Source of the DNA: Clostridium sp. Marseille-P299
GTDB lineage: Bacteria > Bacillota > Clostridia > Lachnospirales > Lachnospiraceae
Direction of reading: 5' to 3'
Assembly: GCF_900078195.1 (NCBI RefSeq)
Contig: NZ_FJVE01000006.1
Location: 126,501 to 190,500 of the forward strand
DNA length: 64,000 bases
Positions 26,072 through 35,158 of the stretch are shown here, one piece after another. The notes under the pieces are model-generated. The model did not search any database. It was not told the origin of the DNA and worked only from the letters and a program-made list of their open reading frames with translations. The position numbers were made by a program, and so were the translations under genes. Position 1 is the first letter of the stretch, and each line of letters starts with the position of its first letter.

Positions 26072-26175
26072 TAGTTTTCTCCTTATTATTGTAACTAGAC
26101 ATTAACCTCATTCATATCCGGTTAGACACTATTTCAATTTATTATTTAATTCTTATAATAATGTAAACAACAATT

Positions 26176-26217
26176 AGGCCGCCCTAACCTTGAAAAGATT
26201 GGGCAGCCATTTTTTTT
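26176..26217 (+). terminator. Intrinsic terminator in the gene-poor island end
   Basis: Arms GGCCGCCCTAA and TTGGGCAGCC (one mismatch, one bulge), followed by eight Ts on the plus strand. No plus-strand gene is recognisable upstream of it. Confidence 0.7.
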
Positions 26218-26388
26218 AATAGCAGGTCTTTTTATCACAACATAATTTACTCCTATATGCTCGTAATTTACCCCACTTTGACTCCAAAACGATAATAGTT
26301 TACACTATATTACAACATTTTTTAATAGATTGTGGCTTTCTATCAAATTGTTACACCCTTGTAAATACGCCATTCTTAAGCACTTCCC

Positions 26389-27294
26389 CTATAATTCATA
26401 CGGAGTAACCTGATAAACATAATAATTCAACCAATTACTATAAAGCGTATTCGCATGCGCTCTCCAAATCAAACTCGGACGGTTCTTAGAATCCTCAAAC
26501 GGATAATAATTCTTCGGAAGTTCCATCGGAATCCCCTTCTCCACATCCCTCTTATACTCCTTATCAAGGGTCACACGGTCATATTCTGGATGACCCATCA
26601 CAAAAATCTGGCTACCATCTACATTTATAACAATAAACACACCCGCCTCATCTGACTCAGCCAAAATCCTCAACTCTTTATGTTCAAGTATCTCTTCCCT
26701 AAGTACCTCTGTATTTCTAGAATGCGGTGCATAAAAGACATCATCAAACCCACGTACCAATGGCTCCTTACGCTGCATTACAGTATGTTCATATATACCA
26801 AATCGTTTCTTAGCAAGAGGATATTTTTTAATACCATAATGATAGTAAAGTCCCGCTTGCGCACCCCAACAGATATGGAAAGTTGAAGTAACGTTTTTCT
26901 TTGACCACTCCATAATCTTAGTCAATTCTTCCCAGTAGTCAACTTCTTCAAATTCCATCTGTTCCACTGGTGCTCCTGTAATAATAAGACCATCAAACTT
27001 CTTATCTTTAACATCCTCGAATGTCAAATAAAATTTCTCCAAGTGGCTTGTAGCAGTATTCTTACCAACATAAGACCCCGTAGTTAAAAACGTGATATCT
27101 AGCTGTATCGGCGTATTAGAAAGGCTTCGAAGTAATTGCACCTCAGTATCTTGCTTTAACGGCATTAAATTCAATATCGCAATATTAAGTGGACGAATAT
27201 CCTGTGTCATCGCACGGTTTTCATCCATCATAAATATATTCTCATCTTCTAGTATTTTCTTTGCAGGTAAATCATTTTGAACTTTTATCGGCAT
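26389..27294 (-). CDS. metA: Homoserine O-acetyltransferase, MetA type
   Basis: Activates homoserine in methionine synthesis. 301 residues from the ATG at 27294, which has GAAAGGA upstream; the longer frame to 27342 has none. Catalytic Cys142 lies in [16 protein letters not shown]. In this family the residue at position 111 sets the acyl donor: Gly for succinyl-CoA in E. coli, Glu for acetyl-CoA in Bacillus. Counting from this start, GAPVEQMEF places Glu at 111, so acetyl-CoA is predicted even though the family is commonly named homoserine O-succinyltransferase. No SAM riboswitch was seen upstream; instead there is a long hairpin. Confidence 0.93.
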   Translation of the reverse strand: MPIKVQNDLPAKKILEDENIFMMDENRAMTQDIRPLNIAILNLMPLKQDTEVQLLRSLSNTPIQLDITFLTTGSYVGKNTATSHLEKFYLTFEDVKDKKFDGLIITGAPVEQMEFEEVDYWEELTKIMEWSKKNVTSTFHICWGAQAGLYYHYGIKKYPLAKKRFGIYEHTVMQRKEPLVRGFDDVFYAPHSRNTEVLREEILEHKELRILAESDEAGVFIVINVDGSQIFVMGHPEYDRVTLDKEYKRDVEKGIPMELPKNYYPFEDSKNRPSLIWRAHANTLYSNWLNYYVYQVTPYEL

Positions 27295-27332
27295 TTTACA
27301 TCTTCCTTTCTGTTTAAACCTTATATTTGAAA

Positions 27333-27416
27333 CGAATGTCAAACTACATACTTAAATCGTTTTGAATCATCGTATATAATATCCATTCAAAACTTTAATT
27401 TGTAGTTTGACACTCG
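27333..27416. repeat. 84-bp near-perfect hairpin between ligA and metA
   Basis: Outer arms CGAATGTCAAACTACA (27333-27348) and TGTAGTTTGACACTCG (27401-27416) pair in 15 of 16 positions; TTAAA/TTTAA and inner arms GTTTTGAAT (27359-27367) and ATTCAAAAC (27385-27393) pair perfectly, leaving a 17-nt loop. Read on the minus strand it would lie in the metA leader or terminate ligA, but it has no T-run. It may be a small palindromic element (MITE-like) or a regulatory structure. Confidence 0.75.
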
Positions 27417-27445
27417 AATCCTAATTTATATATTACGTTTATTCC

Positions 27446-29425
27446 TTATGAAAGCATAGAAAGTAATTCATCTTCTGTAATAATAGGAATACCTAATTCC
27501 TTGGCTTTCTTGTTCTTTGAAGAATTGGACATATTATCATTGTTAATAAGGTAATTCGTTTTTGCAGTAACAGATCCAGTCACCTTACCACCATTTTGTT
27601 CAATTACCTCTTTTACTTCATTACGATTTGCAAACTTTTCAACCGAACCAGTAATTACAAAAGTAAGACCCTCAAGACGACTTGAAGCATCACTCGTTTC
27701 ATTGCTCTCAATTTCAATTTCTTCTAACAAATCATCAACAATCTTATTGTTTTCCTCTTTATGAAAGAAATCCATAAATGTCTGAGCAGTCACTCCACCA
27801 ATTCCATCGATTTCAACCAGCTCTTCCATGGTAGCATTTCTAATTTTATCAAAATCATTTTTAAAATGCTTTGCCACTAATTTCGCAGTTGATAGGCCAA
27901 TATTTAAAATTCCTAAACTATAAATAAACTTAGGAAGTGTCGTCTTTCTAGCTCGCTCAATGGAAGCAACTAAGTTATTATAAGACTTTTCACCAAAGCC
28001 CTCCATCGTTACAATTTCATCCTTATATTTTTCCACATGAAATAAATCCGCAAGTTCGCGAATCATCTTCTTTGCGATTAATTTTTCAATGGTAGCTTCT
28101 GATAAACCTTCAATATTCATAGCATCACGGCTTACAAAATGTGTGAAGGACTTAATACGTTTTGCCAAACAATCATCGTTGATACAATAAAGTGATTTCA
28201 CATCATTTTCTTGTTTTATTTTTGTCGCACCGCCACAAACTGGACAAGTCTTTGGTATTTCAACATTGCCACTTCTTGTTAAGTTCTCAGCAATTTGAGG
28301 AATGATCATATTGGCTTTATAAACTTGAACCGTATCACCAATTCCAATCTGTAGATTTTCCATAATACTAATATTATGAAGGCTGGCACGGCTAACTGTC
28401 GTTCCTTCTAAGTCCACCGGTTCAAATATTGCAACAGGGTTGATTAAGCCAGTTCTTGAAGCACTCCATTCAATCTGAAGCATTTTCGTTTCCTTGATTT
28501 CATCTTTCCATTTAAATGCAATCGCATTTCTTGGGAATTTCGAAGTTCTACCAAGAGAATCTCCATATGCGATGTCATTATATAAAAGTACCAAACCATC
28601 GGATGGAAAATCATTTGTAACAATCTTTTCAGAAAAGTATTTTACTGCATCTGCTACGGTATCTGCCGTCACCAAACGTTCCTCTACGACATCAAATCCT
28701 TGAGAAGAAAGCCACTCAAACTGCTCTTTTTTCGTTGTAAATTGGCTCATATCATCCATTTTAATAAGTGCAAATGCAAAGAAATGAACATTTCTCTTAG
28801 CAGTAATCTCATTGTTCAGCTGTCTTACAGAACCACTGCATAGATTTCTAGGATTTTTGTATTTAGCAGAAACATCCTCAATCATCGCATTCATTCGCTC
28901 AAAATCAGAGTACTTAATAAGTGCCTCACCACGAATGACCAATTCACCTTGATAAGCAATGCTAAGAGGAATGTTTTTAAATACTTTCGCATTATTTGTG
29001 ATAACTTCGCCGACTTCACCATTTCCTCTTGTAACTGCTTTAACTAACTTTCCGCCTTGGTAAGTTAAAATAACGGTTAAACCATCCAACTTCCAAGAAA
29101 GTAAGCCTTCCTGATTACCAAGCCATTCTTTAAGTGTTTCCACATCTTTTGTTTTATCAAGTGAGAGCATTGGAGAATCATGTCTTTCTTTTGGAAGTTC
29201 GCTAAGGATTTCATAACCTGCATGCATCGTTGGACTACCTGCAAGTACAAAACCAGTTTCTTCTTCCAGTGCTTTTAGTTCATCGTAGAGCTTGTCATAC
29301 TCAAAGTTACTCATAATCTCTCGATCTTCTTGCTCGTAAACTCTAGCGGCCCTGTCCAGTAGCTTGGTTAGTTCTTTGATTCTTTCCTTTTTTGATTCCA
29401 TTGTTACTTTCTTTTCTGCTTCCAT
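27446..29425 (-). CDS. ligA: NAD-dependent DNA ligase
   Basis: Seals nicks with NAD as AMP donor. 659 residues from the ATG at 29425, selected for its AAGAAGGAG. Adenylation Lys112 lies in SWKLDGLTV; then an OB-fold, a four-Cys zinc finger (CPVCGG...CINDDCLAKR), helix-hairpin-helix repeats (GIGGVTAQTF) and a C-terminal BRCT domain (LEGLTFVITGSVEKF to the end). All domains are present. The start lies 83 nt inside the upstream rluF gene, so expression is coupled to it. Confidence 0.96.
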   Translation of the reverse strand: MEAEKKVTMESKKERIKELTKLLDRAARVYEQEDREIMSNFEYDKLYDELKALEEETGFVLAGSPTMHAGYEILSELPKERHDSPMLSLDKTKDVETLKEWLGNQEGLLSWKLDGLTVILTYQGGKLVKAVTRGNGEVGEVITNNAKVFKNIPLSIAYQGELVIRGEALIKYSDFERMNAMIEDVSAKYKNPRNLCSGSVRQLNNEITAKRNVHFFAFALIKMDDMSQFTTKKEQFEWLSSQGFDVVEERLVTADTVADAVKYFSEKIVTNDFPSDGLVLLYNDIAYGDSLGRTSKFPRNAIAFKWKDEIKETKMLQIEWSASRTGLINPVAIFEPVDLEGTTVSRASLHNISIMENLQIGIGDTVQVYKANMIIPQIAENLTRSGNVEIPKTCPVCGGATKIKQENDVKSLYCINDDCLAKRIKSFTHFVSRDAMNIEGLSEATIEKLIAKKMIRELADLFHVEKYKDEIVTMEGFGEKSYNNLVASIERARKTTLPKFIYSLGILNIGLSTAKLVAKHFKNDFDKIRNATMEELVEIDGIGGVTAQTFMDFFHKEENNKIVDDLLEEIEIESNETSDASSRLEGLTFVITGSVEKFANRNEVKEVIEQNGGKVTGSVTAKTNYLINNDNMSNSSKNKKAKELGIPIITEDELLSMLS

Positions 29426-30398
29426 TGTAAAACTCCTTCTTACGTCCTTGTTCGCCATATGATTTTGATTCCGATTTCTTGTTATGACTCACTTGTTTTT
29501 GAAAATTCTTAGCTTTGTTTCTTGCTTTACCAGTGATTTTTCCTGTTGTTCTAATGCTGCCTTTATTTGATGAAGACTTCTTAGCACTTTCTTCCTTAAC
29601 ACGAACATCTACCATTTCATCATCAATTTCATCACTCATAGGAGCATTTGAGGAATCTTTGATTAATTCCCTTAAGCCTTCTAATTCTCGGTCCGTTAAA
29701 TTACGATAGTCACCGATTTTTAATCTACCTAAATTAACGTTCATAATTCGAATTCTTTGTAAAAATACAACACGGTATCCAAGATACTCACACATTCTTC
29801 GTATCTGACGGTTTAGTCCTTGATTTAAAATAATACGGAATGTAAATTTATCCTCCGCTTCAATCGTACATGGTCTTGTCACGGTATCAAGTATTGGTAC
29901 ACCTGCCGCCATGGATTTTAAAAATTCTACAGTAATTGGCTTATTTACCTTAACAATATACTCTTTGTCATGGTTGTTTCCTGCACGTAGAATCTTATTA
30001 ACGATATCGCCATTATTCGTTAATAAAATCAAGCCTTCAGAATCCTTATCAAGTCTTCCAATAGGATAGATTCTAGTTTTATATTGAATATAATCAATAA
30101 TATTGTCTGGCTCTCTCTTATCCGTTGTACAAACAATTCCTTGTGGTTTATTAAAAGCTATTAATACTAATTTTTCTTCACGGTTTAATACTTTTCCTTG
30201 GAAACTAACTTCCTGTCCAGGAAACACTTTGCTTCCCATAACCGCTACTTCACCATCAATTAAAACCTTTCCTTGTTCGATATAAGTATCAGCTTCTCTT
30301 CTTGAGCAGACACCTGCTTCACTCAAATATTTATTAATACGAATTGCTTCTTGTTTCTTATCTGCATCTTCGAATATACGCTTCGTAACTTTCTTCAT
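29343..30398 (-). CDS. rluF: 23S rRNA pseudouridine synthase, RluF-type, with long basic tail
   Basis: Converts a uridine of 23S rRNA to pseudouridine. S4-like RNA-binding domain at residues 18-75 (IRINKYLSEAGVCSRREAD), catalytic Asp in IGRLDKDSEGL, and QGLNRQIRRMCEYLGYRV typical of the RluF/RluB branch. After residue 245 there is a 100-residue Lys/Ser/Gly/Asn-rich tail of low complexity, which probably adds nonspecific RNA contacts and whose codons overlap the ligA start. RluB cannot be excluded. Confidence 0.9.
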   Translation of the reverse strand: MKKVTKRIFEDADKKQEAIRINKYLSEAGVCSRREADTYIEQGKVLIDGEVAVMGSKVFPGQEVSFQGKVLNREEKLVLIAFNKPQGIVCTTDKREPDNIIDYIQYKTRIYPIGRLDKDSEGLILLTNNGDIVNKILRAGNNHDKEYIVKVNKPITVEFLKSMAAGVPILDTVTRPCTIEAEDKFTFRIILNQGLNRQIRRMCEYLGYRVVFLQRIRIMNVNLGRLKIGDYRNLTDRELEGLRELIKDSSNAPMSDEIDDEMVDVRVKEESAKKSSSNKGSIRTTGKITGKARNKAKNFQKQVSHNKKSESKSYGEQGRKKEFYNGSRKESNNGIKKGKNQRTNQATGQGR

Positions 30399-30782
30399 CT
30401 TACCTATTTATCCTTTCAATGTTTGCTTACGCAAGACAACTCTTTAATGAGTTATTATAGCATGTTTTTTGAATTATTACTATGAAAATGTTTGCACCGT
30501 ACTTATAAGAAATTTTATTAATTTCGCATAACAAGCGGACTTTATTTTTAAACATTTTAAACTTTACAAAAATACGGTTTATAGATATAATAGGGATTGT
30601 GGCAATTTTATATGTATTATTTTTATGAAAATATTTTGAATAAAAATTACAGCTAAATTCATTTAGCATTACATATGTATAAGTGCATAAGAATCATTAA
30701 GCTCTGCCAGATAAAAAATAACGTTATTGGCACTTTAAATAATATATATAACAAATTAAACTTAATATTTTATTGATATTTT
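30399..30782. other. Intergenic, no gene seen
   Basis: 384 nt of very AT-rich DNA between rluF and the tRNA gene. An 80-codon minus-strand frame at 30427-30669 has neither a ribosome binding site nor protein-like composition. The tRNA promoter must lie near its right end, but no clear -35/-10 pair could be fixed. Confidence 0.5.
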
Positions 30783-30855
30783 GCATCTGTAGCACAGTGG
30801 ATAGTGCAGCAGCTTCCGAAGCTGAAGGTCGTAGGTTCGAATCCTATCAGGTGCA
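30783..30855 (+). tRNA. tRNA-Arg (anticodon CCG)
   Basis: Cloverleaf is readable: acceptor GCATCTG pairs with CAGGTGC, anticodon stem CAGC/GCTG around loop TTCCGAA gives anticodon CCG (codon CGG), T-arm GTAGG-TTCGAAT-CCTAT. Discriminator A, no encoded CCA, followed by a T-run. Solitary gene. Confidence 0.95.
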
Positions 30856-31091
30856 TTTTTTACGCTCTTTTTTAAGCATTTCTCATTCAATTCGTTTAAA
30901 TCCACCTTCTCTGAGTTATAATTATTACATAAATATTACATGCATATTAAAATAAGTTACAAATTTGCAATAAAATCATTGCTTTTTTTATGAAAATTTG
31001 CTATGATACAAATATAAATTTCCATATTTTATAAAGTTTGTAATGTAACGGGAACTTTATGTTATCGATTCATTGTAACAAGGAGCTATCT

Positions 31092-31874
31092 ATGAAAATC
31101 AAATATAAAAAAATCTTAGTATTATTAACAACTGGTATTATGGGTATTGGAATGGTTACCCTTTCTTTTACTTTAGAAAATAAAAAGAGTACAGATGATC
31201 CAAAACCTATGAGTAGATCAATCGAGCCAGCAAATAGTAAAGATGATGTCTCTGCATTTGCAATGGATCCAATCATAACAAAAGCTCCAACTGCTACACC
31301 AGAGCTAGAAAATGATCTTGAATTAAACAAATACGCAGATATTAATAAAGTTGTTCAGGATTTTTACGAAGCCAAATTAACTTGTTCTGCAGAAGATTTT
31401 GTTCCTATTGTAACAAATGCGAACCAAATCGATATGGAACGTTTACAAAGAAAAATAGAGTATGTGAATAGCTATCAGAATATTAATTGCTATACGAAAA
31501 AAGGGATCAATGAAATCGATTATGTTGTCTATGTAAGTTATGATCTTGAATTAGCTACCATAGATACCTATGCCCCTTCCATTGATGAGCTTAGAATTAC
31601 CTATGTGGATGGGACCCCTAAAGTATATTTAGGCGATATAAACGAAGATACAAGTAAGTATCTTAATGAATTACGTACTGGTGAGGATGTTGAAGTATTA
31701 GTCTCCGATGTTGTTACTCGTCTGGAAGAAGCTTGTGCAAGTGATGAGAATTTAAATGAATTTTATCAAAATATTCAAAATAGCTCTGTAGAAGCTGCCA
31801 AATCTGATAAAAGCGCAGATTCATCGAAATCATTAGATTCTGCTAATGCAAATACAGATACATTAGGAAGATAA
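31092..31874 (+). CDS. Hypothetical exported or membrane-anchored protein
   Basis: 260 residues from the ATG at 31092, which has AAGGAG 6 nt upstream. Basic N-terminus, then one hydrophobic segment (about 7-28) acting as signal or anchor, no lipobox Cys. A Pro/Thr-rich linker is followed by a compact domain (about 85-215) with VVQDFYEAKLTC at its start, resembling NTF2-like folds in length and helix-strand order. Ser/Asp/Lys-rich tail. Function unknown. Single gene with its own terminator. Confidence 0.75.
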   Translation: MKIKYKKILVLLTTGIMGIGMVTLSFTLENKKSTDDPKPMSRSIEPANSKDDVSAFAMDPIITKAPTATPELENDLELNKYADINKVVQDFYEAKLTCSAEDFVPIVTNANQIDMERLQRKIEYVNSYQNINCYTKKGINEIDYVVYVSYDLELATIDTYAPSIDELRITYVDGTPKVYLGDINEDTSKYLNELRTGEDVEVLVSDVVTRLEEACASDENLNEFYQNIQNSSVEAAKSDKSADSSKSLDSANANTDTLGR

Positions 31875-31919
31875 AAAGCATATGCAAAATAGGTCACTAT
31901 TTTGCATATGCTTTTTTTA
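31873..31919 (+). terminator. Strong intrinsic terminator
   Basis: 20-bp perfect stem AAAAAGCATATGCAAAATAG / CTATTTTGCATATGCTTTTT with a 4-nt loop and T-run on the plus strand, overlapping the stop codon of the preceding gene. The convergent DUF5688 gene ends 30 nt away, and the stem can serve both directions. Confidence 0.9.
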
Positions 31920-31950
31920 TTACCTTACCAATCTTAATTCTTAAAAATAA

Positions 31951-32961
31951 TTATGCAATTCCAATCATCTGTTTATTACTTCTTGAATAACAATATATAT
32001 CATCTGACAAAACATCTTCAAATGGTACTTGTGTTTGGTTGATTTCCATTACCATTTCTTTTAGTTGTTTTATACCAAGTTGTTCTTCCACAGGCACTAA
32101 AATAAGTTCATGAATACTAGATGGAAGTATAAAGAAATCATTGTCTATCTGATCCGCAAAATCAGATAAGATTTCAGGATATAAAATACAACTAGCACCA
32201 TTAATTCCCCTTGAATTTGATAGCACATACATATCTACTTTACATTTTGGATTTTCATAGTGTAACATCTGAATAAATTCATTCGCTGCTTGTTCAGCCT
32301 CCAAATGTTTCTCTTCTGCTAAACCAAGATGGTTAATATCATCCATAGCAAAAGACATGACTTCTTTTTTCATTAATTCCAACATAACCTCTTCCATTGG
32401 ACGAATCAATGCCGGAAAAATTTCCGGAGTATTTTTCATTGCAATTATATATAGTTCCTCAAGCTTCACTCCCCATTGTTTACGATGTTCCTCTGTAATT
32501 CGAATGGTTCCAATTCCTTCTTCATCATCCCTAACCAAACAATGGAAGGTAACTGCAAAATCTAAAACTTTAATATAAGGTACTGATTCTAGCAGTTCTT
32601 TATTTTTTTCGTAATTAATAATACGATAAATAATACTTGATTTCATCTCATCGTACCGAAATATGATTTCATCAAAACTATTTCTTTCACTATCCTTTGA
32701 GTATAAATACACATCTAGTATTTCATCGCAAATTTCATTTATTTGCCTTCCTTCTTCATATTGCGAAAAATATGTATTCAAATAGATACAAGGAACAATT
32801 AATTCATCCCTTTTACGAATGACCAAACTAATTAATGTCACACCGTTATTTTTTACTACTTTTTTTCGTTGAGAAAAATATTCACTCCCCAAATGCTCCA
32901 TCAATGTTTTTTCTACGAAACATACAAACTCTTCAAACGACAACTTTTTCGATAACTGCAT
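31951..32961 (-). CDS. DUF5688-family protein
   Basis: 336 residues, soluble. Matches the DUF5688 pattern common in Lachnospiraceae: SSIIYRIINYEKNKELLESV, then DFAVTFHCLVRDDEEGIGTI and HRKQWGVKLEELYIIAMKNT, with SNSRGINGASCILYP in the C-terminal part. Function of the family is unknown. Single gene. The 1.4-kb upstream stretch is filled with tandem repeats. Confidence 0.85.
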   Translation of the reverse strand: MQLSKKLSFEEFVCFVEKTLMEHLGSEYFSQRKKVVKNNGVTLISLVIRKRDELIVPCIYLNTYFSQYEEGRQINEICDEILDVYLYSKDSERNSFDEIIFRYDEMKSSIIYRIINYEKNKELLESVPYIKVLDFAVTFHCLVRDDEEGIGTIRITEEHRKQWGVKLEELYIIAMKNTPEIFPALIRPMEEVMLELMKKEVMSFAMDDINHLGLAEEKHLEAEQAANEFIQMLHYENPKCKVDMYVLSNSRGINGASCILYPEILSDFADQIDNDFFILPSSIHELILVPVEEQLGIKQLKEMVMEINQTQVPFEDVLSDDIYCYSRSNKQMIGIA

Positions 32962-33164
32962 AAACTCTCCTTAACTTTAATTATAAATTGGCTTTTAGAT
33001 TATATAAATTTAACTATAACTTTCAAAAATTTTACCTCTAACACATAAGAAAACTGGCCTATCTTCAATTACTAGAATCACCACTTCTAGTTTAAAAATA
33101 GGAATAAGATCGTTGTTTCTTCAGCTTCTTTTTTAATATAAAAATAATTTTAAGAATGATAGAC

Positions 33165-33775
33165 TTGATATAGAAAATATACCTTGAATAAAAATATAGA
33201 TATGATTGAAGAATATAGACTTGGTTAAAAATGTAGACTTGATTTAAAAATGAATACTTGGTTCAAGAAGTTTAGATTTGATTTATGATGTGTAGACTTA
33301 TTCGAGAATAGATTTTAATTAAGAATTGTAGACTTGATCAAGAAATTCAGATTTCATTTAAGAATTGTAGACTTATTAAAGAAATTTAGATTTGAATTAA
33401 GAATTGTAGGCTATTTAAAAAATTCAATTTTGATTTAAGAATTATTGGCTTGTTCAAGAAATTTAGATACCGTTTTAGAATTGTAGACTTAATCAAGAAA
33501 TTCAGATTTAATTCAAGAATTATTGGCTTGTTCAAGAAATTTAGATACCGTTTTAGAATTGTAGACTTAATCAAGAAATTCAGATTTAATTCAAGAATTA
33601 TTGGCTTGTTCAAGAAATTTAGATTTGATTCAAAAATTATTGGTTTGTTCAAGAAATTTAGATTTGATTCAAGAATGATTTCATTTAAGAATTGTAGTCT
33701 TGTTCAAGAAATTTAGATTCCATTTAAGAATTGTAGACTTAATCAAGAAATTCAGATTTGATTTAAGAACCATAT
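33165..33775. repeat. Degenerate 39-bp tandem repeat array (about 15 copies)
   Basis: Unit close to AAGAATTGTAGACTTGATCA followed by AGAAATTCAGATTTGATTT. Copies at the edges are strongly diverged; in the middle a 78-bp double unit is repeated exactly (33437-33514 and 33515-33592). As 39 is a multiple of three, both strands show long open frames of about 88 codons (33386-33652 minus, 33450-33716 plus), but these have no ribosome binding site and repetitive composition, so I do not call them genes. Gradual divergence outward suggests growth by unequal crossover or slippage in the centre. Confidence 0.9.
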
Positions 33776-34083
33776 ACTTATTTCAGATATACAATGACAA
33801 ATCTTAATGATCCCTTATAAACAAAAACATTACATATTATTTTTACTAACAATGAATCATTAATTAAAAAAGTATACTTTAAACTTAAGAAAAAAGTCAA
33901 ACAGACCCCTGAAAGCTAAAAAATATTAAAACTATAAAAATGTACTGAATGGATTTCAAAAAGAATCTTTTAATGATATCATAGAAAAATTAATACATGA
34001 ACAGAAAATAAATATTAGAATAAGGAAAATAATATTAATTAGTAAGAACTATAAAACATAGAAATTAAAAAACATAGAATGTT

Positions 34084-34158
34084 AAAACTTAGAATTTTAA
34101 AACTTAGAACTTTAAAACTTAGAACTTTAAAACTTAGAACTTTAAAACTTAGAACTTC
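34084..34158. repeat. 15-bp tandem repeat, five copies
   Basis: AAAACTTAGAACTTT repeated head to tail, first copy ending ATTTT and last ending TTC. It lies 170 nt beyond the stop of the membrane protein gene at 34331. The rest of 33776-34330 is AT-rich with no gene seen. Confidence 0.92.
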
Positions 34159-34330
34159 AAAACATCTCATAAAATGCAAAAGGTTGAACTATCTCGATAA
34201 AATAATTCTACCCTAATCCCATAAGCGATACAATCTATTTATTAAATCTTTACATAGAAAAATCAATACTATTTTTGTCTAAATTCCCTTATGAAACTTC
34301 TATCTACTCATTATAACCAAAAATTCTCTC

Positions 34331-35089
34331 CTAACTTAACGTAATCATCACTTGCCCAGGTAAGTAAAACACCCACATCCCAATGCTAGAAACTTGATAT
34401 AAGGTACGATAAAGATCCTCTTGTATAGAAACATACCCTGCTGCATTAAATATTCCAACCATAATATCGCAGCAAAAAAAGAGAACGAGACCAACCAAAA
34501 ACAACCCCAACCGAATATCACCATGAAAATAATGCGACTTTGCTTTAATCTGAAATACCAAGATAATATTACATATAAAACTTATAAAATAAAACGTAGT
34601 GATACCAAATAGCATATCTACTGGAAACTTAATCACCAAAAGAATTCCTACTATAACGCTACTAATCAATATACGTTTGATGAATTGCTCCAAAAATAAA
34701 CGTTTTCCCTTTCTATACAAATTCCGAGAACGTATCCTTCCTTCAATACGCCCTACTTCTCCCTTCATATTCACTATTCTTACGAGATACAGTGTTTGTA
34801 CAACACAAAAACAACAAACTCCTATAACATAGTCATCAGTAAAAAGAAGAAATATATCCGCAAAGACAGTAAAAGACAGAGCTATGCTTAACATAACTCT
34901 GTCTAAAAAACGTTCAGAACGCAACTGTATCACAATCGACATAACAAGGCATAACAAAATACTTACAAACTTAATTACACCTGATGTAGAGTATACACCA
35001 AATACATCAAGTATTATAAATGTAAAATACAAAATAAGTTCAATACCAATAAAATAATAGAATAATTTTTTGTTAGCCATCGTATTCAT
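34331..35089 (-). CDS. Multi-spanning membrane protein, possibly YhhN/TMEM86-like
   Basis: 252 residues from the ATG at 35089 (AAGGGG upstream). About eight hydrophobic segments with short loops. FADIFLLFTDDYVIGVCCF has the D...D spacing seen in YhhN/TMEM86 lysoplasmalogenase-like proteins, but the match is loose. No neighbour gives a function. It precedes no gene on its strand for over 1 kb. Confidence 0.65.
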   Translation of the reverse strand: MNTMANKKLFYYFIGIELILYFTFIILDVFGVYSTSGVIKFVSILLCLVMSIVIQLRSERFLDRVMLSIALSFTVFADIFLLFTDDYVIGVCCFCVVQTLYLVRIVNMKGEVGRIEGRIRSRNLYRKGKRLFLEQFIKRILISSVIVGILLVIKFPVDMLFGITTFYFISFICNIILVFQIKAKSHYFHGDIRLGLFLVGLVLFFCCDIMVGIFNAAGYVSIQEDLYRTLYQVSSIGMWVFYLPGQVMITLS

Positions 35090-35158
35090 TTTAATCCCCT
35101 TGCCTTTTGATTTTGCGGTAATCAAAAACTGAACTTTATAATTTTACTTAAGTTATAT

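Noticed and set aside
30427..30669. 80-codon ORF upstream of the tRNA gene
   Set aside because: No ribosome binding site, AT-driven Lys/Ile/Asn composition, no recognisable pattern.
33386..33716. Two overlapping 88-codon ORFs on opposite strands
   Set aside because: They arise from the 39-bp repeat (multiple of three) staying open in both directions; no ribosome binding site and wholly repetitive composition.
33165..33775. Possible CRISPR array
   Set aside because: Units are contiguous and degenerate with no unique spacers, and no cas genes are present.
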